From Phaeocystidibacter luteus (GTDB lineage: Bacteria; Bacteroidota; Bacteroidia; Flavobacteriales; Schleiferiaceae): a stretch of 64,000 bases of DNA. Location of the stretch: positions 1-64,000 of the forward strand of contig NZ_WBVO01000014.1 in NCBI RefSeq assembly GCF_008933115.1, written 5' to 3'. Position numbers and translations under genes: made by a program. Under the pieces are notes generated by a model. It saw nothing but the letters and a program-made list of their open reading frames with translations. It had not been told where the DNA came from and did no database searches. Below are positions 45,239 through 52,386 of this stretch, one piece after another (within the stretch, counting starts at the first letter, position 1; the number at the start of each line of letters is the position of its first letter).

Positions 45239-47653
45239 CTATTTCTGACGAACCCTTGTGTATACGGCTATAAACGAACCGATTCCCATAGTGATACATC
45301 CTAGCCAAAGTAGGTTGATATATGGGAATACAATGGATTTGATGATGATGAAGTCTTCCACTTCACTCGCGCGCTCCCAAATCTTGAGTGTGATCCCTTC
45401 AGCTGCTGCATTGGGTTGTTCAAAACGGAATCTCAATCCAAGTTCCTCAATTTCAGCATCGAGTTTTACTTCGCCTTGCGGAGTGAGTTCATACGTTGGA
45501 ATGGCCGTGAACTGTTCGTTGTTCATGGTGGTGATTTCAACCTGAACACCAAACTTGGCACCATTAATCTGACGATCTAGGGTGTCGATTCGGTAGATGA
45601 TAACCGAATCAATGCGCATCATGTACTTGCGGTAGAGGAGTTCCTCCATTCCACGAGTAGCATTCACTTCCACTTCGCGCTGCCATTCGGAGTACCGCTC
45701 TGTGGAGTCACGTGGGTCGTAATACGTGAGGTGGGTGTAAATATCTTTATCGAGATAGTGCTTTGTAGACGGCTCTACTACTTGTCCCATAGTTTCATTC
45801 TCCTGTACAAAAGGCTCTAGAATGAAGGAAACTTCGCTGGCCCCTGGCTCCCAGAATCGAAGCGGGAAGTACACATTTTCCCCCTCGCGGTATTCGTCGA
45901 ACCATTGCACGCGATACCCCGCCATGTTGAGCGTATCGCCGCGATCGAGAACAAGGTTTTCGTTCACATCGAAATCCTCAGCAATAAACTTATCGTTTTG
46001 CGAAATGATGTGCTGTTTCCCTTGAGAAATAAGCGTTCCGAGCATGATGAGGCCAAATCCAACGTGAGCCACAGATGAACCCGTGATTGTCTTTGCACGC
46101 TTTCCAATTCTCAGCCAGAAATCAAGGTTCGACATGATTGCCCAGAACGAGACAAACATGAGGAGGATGTAAATTGGATTCTCCCAATTCATGCGAATCA
46201 CAGTAATGGTGGTGAATACAATCGACAAACCAATGGAGAACAAAATTCGCTTGCGGAAAATGGCACCCGCGGTATTGCGGTAGTTGAGTAATTGTCCGAA
46301 GGCAATCAAAAGAGTAATCACAATGGCGAAGGGCAGTTGCCAGCGGTTGTAATGTGCTATGGCATCGGTAGGAGGAGCAAGTTTACCATCGGCGATTGGA
46401 ATCCATCCTTCTGGTCCAAACAAGGCGTCCCAAACCGGCATGGAGGTGCTGATGGTGATTTGAAGACCTGACAACAGGAGTACGAGTGATCCAATAAACA
46501 TCCAGAACTCTCGCGAAGACAGGTGGTCTTCTTTTGATTCGGATTTGATACTGCCAAATCGGAAAAAGTACAATCCGAAGGCAATCACAACAAAGGAGAG
46601 CAGGTAAACGAGTAGTTGCCCTGATAAACCAAGGTCCACGAAACTGTGTACAGATGAATCTCCGAGGATTCCACTTCTCGTCAAGAAGGTAGAGTAGAGG
46701 ATAAGGATGAAAGCCAGTAACGTCAGGATGTACGCTGTGTGAATTGATCCACCTCGGTTCCTTTGAATGAGGAGCACGTGTGCGGCACCGACCATGATGA
46801 GCCACGGTACGAGTGAAGCATTCTCGACTGGGTCCCAGGCCCAGAAACCACCAAAGCTAAGTGCTTCGTAGGCCCATGCACCGCCCATCAAGATTCCAAT
46901 TCCAAGAATTCCCACTGAGAAGAATGCCCATGGAATGGCAGGCTTTACCCACTCTTTGTGGTTGTTTTTAAGTAGACCCGCTATGGCAAACGCGAATGGA
47001 ATTACCGTTGAGGCAAAACCTAAGAAAAGCGTAGGCGGGTGGATCGTCATCCAATAGTTTTTGAGGAGTGGGTTCAACCCTTCTCCGTCCGCAAAAGCTG
47101 GAATAACATTGAGGTAGTTCGCCTCTTTTGTCCACGGTAGGCCAACATATTCTGGCAATTCACGGATGAGGACGAATGGACTTTGACCTAGTTTAAAGTC
47201 CCCCAGGTACACTCCCATGATCATGGTTGCCAAGAAAGCTTGCACTAACACGAGGGTGAGCATGGTACCCGACTCCCATTTCTTAGCGGAGAACATCAGG
47301 AAGAAACCAAGTACGGCATGCCAGAACATCCAAAGGAGGAAACTACCTTCCTGACCTTCCCAGAAGCTGGAGAACATGTACTTGAAAGGGAGGTCGTTGG
47401 ACGTATGGCTCCAGACATAATGATACTCATAGTAGTGGTTGAGCATCATGTAGAAGAGCGTGGCAACGATGCCAAAAACGCTTAGGCCGTGGGTGATGAA
47501 TGATGCCCTTGCTAGCTTTTTCCATTCTGGTCTGTCGGCATGATCCCAAAACTTGATGTAAGAGAAGGCCGATAGGAGAGCGGCTGTAAAGCTGAGGATT
47601 ACAAAAAATCGTCCCAGGTTTCCAGCAAAGAGGTGTTCACCAATATATTCCAC
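45239..47653 (-). CDS. ccmF: Cytochrome c biogenesis haem lyase CcmF
   Basis: The 804-aa polytopic protein is CcmF/CcsA-like. The tryptophan-rich WWD haem-handling motif is visible as GGFWAWDPVENASLVPW near 268-284, with conserved flanking histidines in neighbouring helices (for example WMTIHPPTLFLG). About 14 membrane helices are followed by a large periplasmic C-terminal domain. CcmF ligates haem from CcmE to the CxxCH cysteines of apocytochromes. It is the last gene of the ccmC-ccmD-ccmE-ccmF cluster; the CxxCH lipoprotein at 13.8 kb is a likely client. No ccmG or ccmH is seen in the window. Confidence 0.93.
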   Translation of the reverse strand: MEYIGEHLFAGNLGRFFVILSFTAALLSAFSYIKFWDHADRPEWKKLARASFITHGLSVFGIVATLFYMMLNHYYEYHYVWSHTSNDLPFKYMFSSFWEGQEGSFLLWMFWHAVLGFFLMFSAKKWESGTMLTLVLVQAFLATMIMGVYLGDFKLGQSPFVLIRELPEYVGLPWTKEANYLNVIPAFADGEGLNPLLKNYWMTIHPPTLFLGFASTVIPFAFAIAGLLKNNHKEWVKPAIPWAFFSVGILGIGILMGGAWAYEALSFGGFWAWDPVENASLVPWLIMVGAAHVLLIQRNRGGSIHTAYILTLLAFILILYSTFLTRSGILGDSSVHSFVDLGLSGQLLVYLLSFVVIAFGLYFFRFGSIKSESKEDHLSSREFWMFIGSLVLLLSGLQITISTSMPVWDALFGPEGWIPIADGKLAPPTDAIAHYNRWQLPFAIVITLLIAFGQLLNYRNTAGAIFRKRILFSIGLSIVFTTITVIRMNWENPIYILLMFVSFWAIMSNLDFWLRIGKRAKTITGSSVAHVGFGLIMLGTLISQGKQHIISQNDKFIAEDFDVNENLVLDRGDTLNMAGYRVQWFDEYREGENVYFPLRFWEPGASEVSFILEPFVQENETMGQVVEPSTKHYLDKDIYTHLTYYDPRDSTERYSEWQREVEVNATRGMEELLYRKYMMRIDSVIIYRIDTLDRQINGAKFGVQVEITTMNNEQFTAIPTYELTPQGEVKLDAEIEELGLRFRFEQPNAAAEGITLKIWERASEVEDFIIIKSIVFPYINLLWLGCITMGIGSFIAVYTRVRQK

Positions 47654-47667
47654 GGTAGATAGGTGCT

Positions 47668-48078
47668 TTAGAGAGCTTCGTCTGAGTAGGAATTGTCGTT
47701 CCCATTCATTCGATTCTGATCGTTGTATTTAGATGGACATTTCATGAGGATTCGAGTAGCTACGAATCCAGTGTCGGTGGCGAATCCGGTCATGGTTATG
47801 GACTCACTTCGCTCAAAATCTTGAGGCTTCGGCTCGTTGTAGTAAACCGTTCTAGACATTCCACTGTCGTCAACTGCTGTAAATCGAAGCATAGTGGTCT
47901 TTGGCGTGAAATGAATTTCGCTTGTGGTATCTAGACTTCCAACTACGGTGTACTCTTCGCCCATGTTGTTTTCTGCCAGCTTGAAGTTTACGTATACGCT
48001 GGCATCGCCAAACGTAGAGAGGATACCTCCGATCAAAACTGCAACAACAATCAATAAGATGATGTGCGACTGTTTCAT
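47668..48078 (-). CDS. ccmE: Haem chaperone CcmE (CxxxY type)
   Basis: The 136-aa protein has an N-terminal membrane anchor (HIILLIVVAVLIGGIL) and the OB-fold beta barrel of CcmE. The haem-binding site, HxxxY in Escherichia coli, is here CPSKY (C114-Y118), i.e. the CxxxY variant. CcmE receives haem from CcmC in the periplasm and hands it to CcmF. The C-terminal tail is short and polar. Overlaps ccmD by 4 bp and precedes ccmF by 14 bp, so the genes are co-transcribed. The Cys variant is known from some archaea and sulfate reducers. Confidence 0.88.
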   Translation of the reverse strand: MKQSHIILLIVVAVLIGGILSTFGDASVYVNFKLAENNMGEEYTVVGSLDTTSEIHFTPKTTMLRFTAVDDSGMSRTVYYNEPKPQDFERSESITMTGFATDTGFVATRILMKCPSKYNDQNRMNGNDNSYSDEAL

Positions 48079-48275
48079 GCCTGGTCTTTTTCGATTCTGT
48101 TCAACTTGCGTTCGAGTCGAATCATGTTAACAACAATACCGACGAAAATGATTAGCACTACACCGAGAACAACGTAGATTTTGCCGTTGCTTCGCATGGT
48201 GTCGGCCATTTCAACGTCATCTTGAGCGAGTGTTACAAAGCTCAAGAGAAGAGCAAAAAGACTAGTCAAGTATTT
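48075..48275 (-). CDS. ccmD: CcmD-like small membrane protein
   Basis: I start it at the ATG at 48275 (MKYLTSLFALLLS), which gives 66 residues; an in-frame ATG upstream lies inside ccmC. It carries an N-terminal signal-like helix, a short acidic linker (DDVEMADTMRSNGK), a membrane helix (IYVVLGVVLIIFVGIVVNMI) and a basic C-terminal coil (RLERKLNRIEKD). The position between ccmC and ccmE and the size fit CcmD, which helps release haem-loaded CcmE from the CcmABC complex. The extra N-terminal hydrophobic segment is typical of Bacteroidota versions. Confidence 0.8.
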   Translation of the reverse strand, partial: KYLTSLFALLLSFVTLAQDDVEMADTMRSNGKIYVVLGVVLIIFVGIVVNMIRLERKLNRIEKDQA

Positions 48276-48954
48276 CATTTGTAATGTCTTCTGAATCATT
48301 ATACTGTGAAAGCATGCCAATGCGATAGCGGATTTGAGCAATCCATACTCCGAACAGAATCCAGCCGATTACGGCAGGATAAAAAACGGCGCGCATGTTA
48401 TTGTCGAGATCGTATGTTCCAAAACCCGGGTTCCCTCCGTTTCCTGGGTGCAATGATTGTGTGAGTCTCGGTAGGATACCGATGAACACAATCATGAGGA
48501 CGAATGCGAAGATGTTGTAGATAGCGCTAATTCGGCCTCTTTGATCGGGATTCTTTAGTGATCCGCGAAGGATGAAATATGCCCCGTAAATGAGCATGGT
48601 AATGGCGGTTCCGTTCAATTTGGGATCGGGTGGAAAGTAGTCTCCCCAAGTGAATTTGGCCCAAAGCATGCCCGTTACTAATCCGAGGATAGAGAAAAAC
48701 AAACCCGTTTCTGCGAAAACCGTCGCTCTCATGTCAGACTTTGCCGAGCTATTCGAAAGATGCATGACGGAGAAAATAACGGAGATGAGCATGAGAGGAA
48801 TCATGGTAAACCACATAGACACGTGGAAGTACAAATTCCGAATGGACTCGTTGAGGATCGGTAGCCGAGGGACATCGTTCATGAGCCCGGCGTATAGACT
48901 GTAGAAAATCAGGGCGATACCCAGACCTTTCCACCAATGTTTTGAGATTGCCAA
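48262..48954 (-). CDS. ccmC: Haem exporter permease CcmC
   Basis: The protein has six predicted membrane helices and the CcmC WWD-like segment in KFTWGDYFPPDPKLN near 110-125, with conserved histidines in FHVSMWFTMI. It presents haem to CcmE in the periplasm. The start is uncertain: the longest frame opens with TTG at 48987, but a perfect TAnnTTTG promoter box (48975-48982) lies inside that extension. I therefore prefer the downstream TTG at 48954 (LAISKHWWKGL), giving 230 residues. Overlaps ccmD by 14 bp. The partner ccmB is separated by about 830 bp of repeat-rich DNA. Confidence 0.87.
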   Translation of the reverse strand: MAISKHWWKGLGIALIFYSLYAGLMNDVPRLPILNESIRNLYFHVSMWFTMIPLMLISVIFSVMHLSNSSAKSDMRATVFAETGLFFSILGLVTGMLWAKFTWGDYFPPDPKLNGTAITMLIYGAYFILRGSLKNPDQRGRISAIYNIFAFVLMIVFIGILPRLTQSLHPGNGGNPGFGTYDLDNNMRAVFYPAVIGWILFGVWIAQIRYRIGMLSQYNDSEDITNEILD

Positions 48955-48974
48955 AGCGCTACATTTTTGCAGGC

Positions 48975-48982
48975 CAAAGGTA
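48975..48982 (-). promoter_or_regulatory. -7 box of the ccmC-ccmD-ccmE-ccmF operon
   Basis: The minus strand reads TACCTTTG, an exact TAnnTTTG, about 20 bp upstream of the preferred ccmC start. It gives the ccmC-F operon its own promoter, independent of ccmB. Confidence 0.55.
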
Positions 48983-49219
48983 CACAAAATCTGCCTTTTT
49001 CACTTTCCAAACGGAGAACATTAACGGTGTTCGTGTCCCCTTTTCGTCCCCCTGCTTCGTACTACTATTACCTTGGGTTGGAAGGTGATCTCATTCCCAG
49101 AGATTACAATCATCTACAGAGAACTGCCAGATCGTTCGCTGGCTAAGATTCCAACCTGGGCGGTTGCAAGGAAGAGGAGGTTTAGGCCTTCTCTTTTTTT
49201 TTTGATTCATGGGATGAAT

Positions 49220-49316
49220 GGAGGTTCCGACTGGAAGGAGGAATCCCGAGAGGCGAAGCTGATTCGGGAGTTGGAGATTTAGAGGGTTAGAGGGTTCGAG
49301 GGTTGGACAGCAGAGT
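49220..49316 (+). repeat. Repeat family A, single copy (about 97 bp)
   Basis: GGAGGTTCCGACTGGAAGGA at 49220 continues through ATCCCGAGAGGCGAAGC and GGGAGTTGGAGATTTAGAGG to about 49316. Its reverse complement occurs as tandem 101-bp units at 59502 and 104-bp units at 62933. It lies at the far end of the composite element at 49.2-49.8 kb. Confidence 0.85.
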
Positions 49317-49328
49317 TATGTCCAAAGG

Positions 49329-49512
49329 GCCACGGACTGAAGTCCCGTGGCATTTGAAGTTCATCCCCGAAAGAGAAGGCAATGCAACTGGCTCAGGCAC
49401 CACGGGCTAAAGCCACGTGGTAGTTGGAGAAGCCTTTTTGGCACCACGGGCTAAAGCCCTGTGGTAATTGTAGCAAGCTTTGGTCGTACCACGCGCTGAA
49501 GCCCTGTGGTAC
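49329..49512. repeat. Repeat family B: palindromes CCACGGGCTAAAGCC...GTGG, 44-bp spaced
   Basis: Palindromes of about 24 bp (CCACGGGCTAAAGCCacGTGG and variants) begin at 49329, 49399, 49443 and 49487; the last three are spaced exactly 44 bp apart. Each can form a stable hairpin on either strand. No ORF is supported in this spacer. Confidence 0.85.
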
Positions 49513-49558
49513 TTGGATTCAAGTCGAGCCCGAGGCTATAGCTTAAGTAGAATGGATA

Positions 49559-49780
49559 GGCCTATCTTGCCGAGGAACGAGGCCTTATTGACCGCCAGAG
49601 GCGTCAATCCTTGCGGCCGAAGGACGCCTTGCGCATGCCGAAGGCAGGCGCCTTATCCTCCGCCGAAGGGCGGAGCGATTCCTTTCGACCGCCGCAGGCG
49701 TCGATCTTTCGCCTCCGCGACAGCGGAGCGCGATCCTTATCCGCCGGCAGGCGGATCCTTTTCCGCCCCTAGGCGGAACC
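49559..49780 (-). repeat. Palindrome-module array (composite element, copy 1)
   Basis: Read on the minus strand, about nine modules, each an imperfect palindrome of 12-24 bp, are separated by AAGG or AAAGG: two TCCGCC..GGCGGA units, GCTCCGCTGTCGCGGAGGC, GACGCCTGCGGCGGTC, TCCGCCCTTCGGCGGA, TGCCTTCGGCA, GCGTCCTTCGGCCGC, TGACGCC..GGCGGTCA, then the constant terminal module GGCCTCGTTCCTCGGCAAGA ending TAGGCC (49559-49584). The head abuts the ccmB stop codon with 2 bp between. Short ORFs here are read-through of repeats. Confidence 0.88.
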
Positions 49781-49782
49781 AA

Positions 49783-50439
49783 TCACTCCCTCCACATATA
49801 TGGATACAACACCACCGACAACACCCCAGTAAGGATATTCAGCAGCAAGAGCACTCCAAAGAAACTTAAGCTTTCTTCAAAAGGAGTTCCCAATGCAGCC
49901 TTCTTAGAGCCCGCAATGAGCGTTGCTGCTAATGGCAAGAGGAGCGGGATGCTCAAAATCGCCATTAGGGTTGTGTTGTTGTTGGTTTTTGAGGCTATGG
50001 CTGACATTAATGTGAGCGTCGTGGAGAATCCTACGGCGCCGAGTAGTACGAAAAGCAGCATCTGACCATCATCTGCGATGGGGTCGCCTAGGAGAAGCCT
50101 AAACAATCCAAATGTGAAAAGCGAGATGATCAGCATTTGTACAACGTTGTACAACAGTTTGGAAAGTATCACAGCATTAGGGCGAACGAGCTGGGCGTAG
50201 TACCAAAACCTATGCTGAGATTCAGCCGAAAAAGAACGGGTAGAGGAGGTTATTGCCGCGAAAATGGTAATGATCCAGTAGAGGGCTACCCAGGTCTGAC
50301 GATCATTAATGTCCCTGAAAATAAGATAGGCAATGTATGTGGTGCTCACTACGTAGAGCAAAGTGGCGAAAATCGCATATCGCTGACGAAAGTCTAGCGT
50401 CAGGTCCTTTTTAATGAGTGCAACAACCTCTTTCCACAT
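49783..50439 (-). CDS. ccmB: Haem exporter permease CcmB
   Basis: The 218-aa protein has six predicted membrane helices and the CcmB layout: a basic amphipathic N-terminus (VALIKKDLTLDFRQRYAIF), then FAAITSSTRSFSAESQHRFWYYAQLVRPNAVILSKLLYN, the conserved segment of ABC-2-type CcmB permeases. CcmB works with the ATPase CcmA and CcmC in haem-loaded CcmE release. No ccmA is present nearby; upstream lies an unrelated divergent gene. A near-consensus -7 box TATCTTCG lies just upstream on the minus strand. Downstream, the composite repeat element intervenes before ccmC, which is normally adjacent. Confidence 0.9.
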   Translation of the reverse strand: MWKEVVALIKKDLTLDFRQRYAIFATLLYVVSTTYIAYLIFRDINDRQTWVALYWIITIFAAITSSTRSFSAESQHRFWYYAQLVRPNAVILSKLLYNVVQMLIISLFTFGLFRLLLGDPIADDGQMLLFVLLGAVGFSTTLTLMSAIASKTNNNTTLMAILSIPLLLPLAATLIAGSKKAALGTPFEESLSFFGVLLLLNILTGVLSVVLYPYMWRE

Positions 50440-50566
50440 GCTGCGAAGATAAGCCAGAATGAGAGCATAGCACTCTATGGCAATATATTTCTGAGGTTTT
50501 GTCCCTTTCTACACAGAGACCCCGTACATCATGCAGACTCTTTAATCGCTCTCAAAAAATTGACCT

Positions 50567-51736
50567 ATGAAAAAAACGATAATCCTCACTTTATTCTTCT
50601 TACTGGGCGTTGCGCTAAGCGCGCAGGATAGTGTGCACGTGAGCATTCGGCTTGAACACCCTAATAGCGCCCCAATTGGAGATTATACAGTTCAAGTTAA
50701 CGATATCGGAATCGACACAAACCATACCCAAGGAGTGTTCACTTGGACGGATGTGAATGGAGAAAAAACGATGGACATAATGCCAATGACCACTATTGGT
50801 TATATAGTCGTTAAGGCGGTTGATTGTCAGAGTAATTTCTATACTTCCGATACCGTATTCTATAATGCAACCTCTGGGAAAGACACGCTCAATGCCAATC
50901 TTGTACTTCCTTGTGTGGATACTTGTGTAGGCAATGCCCAAGTGACGCAGGACAATCCCAATACATTTACTTTTCACTATTATGGTACTGGGCAGTGGAG
51001 ACCGGGTTCTTATGTATGGAACTTCAGCAACCATTATTCATCATCGAGTGATTCAGTCACACGAACTTTTTATAGTTCGCCCGTCTATGCAACGTTGATA
51101 AATAAGGGGTGTGTTATAGCATCAGATACTCTTGTGGTTTCTGTTGGAAATACCGGATTTGGAACCGCGGAGTTTATTGTAGACACAGTTAACAGTTTTG
51201 GTGGTCAAGTCGTTCTGTGGAACACTTCGATTGATACTTCAGGATCCAGGGCAGATTCTTCAGCATTCTTCTGGAACTTCGGAGATGGAAATACATCGAA
51301 CTTAAAATTCCCGACACACCAATATTCTAGCGGTGGTCCATTTCAAGTATCCCTCACACATTCGATGTACAAGAACGGGTTTCTAGTATTTGAAGATACA
51401 CATGTCGATACACTAGGAATGGACTCCACAGGACAGATAATTTACAAGAATGGATTCTTGCTCAGAGTTTTAGATCCGAATGGTTTCAGCTTGGAGGAGC
51501 TGACTCCCGATCTGGTTCGGATTTATCCTCAACCAGCAGGTGAATGGATTCAAATTGAAGCCGATAGAGAGATTAACTCCGTTGAACTCGTAGATCTCAA
51601 TGGACGAATGTTGAAAAAATGGACTCCAAATGATTCGTCAGTACGACTGGATGTTTCCTCAGAAATGACCGGTTACTACCTCGTGCGAATCGAAACAGAG
51701 TCTGGGATAGTCGTTAAAAAATGCATACTGCGCTAA
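50567..51736 (+). CDS. Secreted T9SS protein with PKD-like domains
   Basis: The 389-aa product has a signal peptide (MKKTIILTLFFLLGVALSAQ). Two PKD-like domains are suggested by YVWNFSNHYSSSSDSVTRTF (near 146) and FFWNFGDGNTSNLKFPTHQY (near 236), the xWNFGDG...HxY motif of PKD folds. A T9SS type A sorting domain runs from about 312 (VRIYPQPAGEWIQIEA ... MTGYYLVRIET ... KKCILR). Export by Sec and T9SS to the surface is expected. Function unknown. The gene lies 74 bp before the sigma factor gene but ends in its own sorting domain, so the grouping may be incidental. Confidence 0.85.
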   Translation: MKKTIILTLFFLLGVALSAQDSVHVSIRLEHPNSAPIGDYTVQVNDIGIDTNHTQGVFTWTDVNGEKTMDIMPMTTIGYIVVKAVDCQSNFYTSDTVFYNATSGKDTLNANLVLPCVDTCVGNAQVTQDNPNTFTFHYYGTGQWRPGSYVWNFSNHYSSSSDSVTRTFYSSPVYATLINKGCVIASDTLVVSVGNTGFGTAEFIVDTVNSFGGQVVLWNTSIDTSGSRADSSAFFWNFGDGNTSNLKFPTHQYSSGGPFQVSLTHSMYKNGFLVFEDTHVDTLGMDSTGQIIYKNGFLLRVLDPNGFSLEELTPDLVRIYPQPAGEWIQIEADREINSVELVDLNGRMLKKWTPNDSSVRLDVSSEMTGYYLVRIETESGIVVKKCILR

Positions 51737-51810
51737 AATTAACAGATAATACATCCTCCATAATTGTAGGATGGCGCGTATATATTAACGGGCTATCTTA
51801 CACACTCGGA

Positions 51811-52386
51811 ATGAAGGAGAAAAACACATTCAAGGAGTTGGTGGTCGAATGTTTGAAAAACAATCGACGCGCTCAAGCTGCGCTTTATGAGCAGTGTTTT
51901 CCAGCTTTGATGAAAGTGTGTAGACGTTATCGTCGTCAGGACGAGGACGCCCGCTCCCTCGCGAATGCGAGCTATCTCAAAATTCTTCTCAATCTAGATA
52001 AGTACGATGTCGAGCAGCCATTTTTGCCTTGGGCGATGACGGTAGCCGTACGTGCATGTATCGACGAGTTGAGAAAGAATAGAAACTACAACGAGCAAAT
52101 TCTCCTCAGCGATGAGGAACGCCCTTTTAGAGATGATTTCAAGGATTCTATCTCTAATGATGTGCTCGAAACTATCTCTTCTGAAGAGGTAGACTTGATA
52201 ATGAATGAACTTCCGGATAGACAAAAGATGGTGTTCAACTTGTTTGAGTTTGAAGGATATAAGCATGAGGAAATTGCCGAAATGCTCGAGATATCTGTCA
52301 GAACTAGCAAGCGATTACTCCACATGGCGCGCGAAACCCTCCGCCAGATGTTGATCCGCAGGTATGACCTTAAAGACGTGATTTGA
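51811..52386 (+). CDS. ECF-type RNA polymerase sigma factor
   Basis: The 191-aa protein (ATG 51811; an in-frame start at 51721 lies within the previous gene) has region 2 at about 10-85 (YEQCFPALMKVCRRYRRQDEDARSLANASY, with the conserved acidic DEDA) and region 4 at about 130-180 (LPDRQKMVFNLFEFEGYKHEEIAEMLEISVRT), the latter a helix-turn-helix for -35 recognition. No region 3, as usual for ECF. Its stop overlaps the start of a gene for an N-terminally cytoplasmic, membrane-anchored protein, the typical place of an anti-sigma partner. Confidence 0.92.
   Translation: MKEKNTFKELVVECLKNNRRAQAALYEQCFPALMKVCRRYRRQDEDARSLANASYLKILLNLDKYDVEQPFLPWAMTVAVRACIDELRKNRNYNEQILLSDEERPFRDDFKDSISNDVLETISSEEVDLIMNELPDRQKMVFNLFEFEGYKHEEIAEMLEISVRTSKRLLHMARETLRQMLIRRYDLKDVI

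Noticed and set aside
49329-49512. CRISPR array
   Set aside because: The 44-bp spacing of palindromes looks CRISPR-like, but intervals between palindromes are themselves similar, there are only three or four units, and there are no cas genes.
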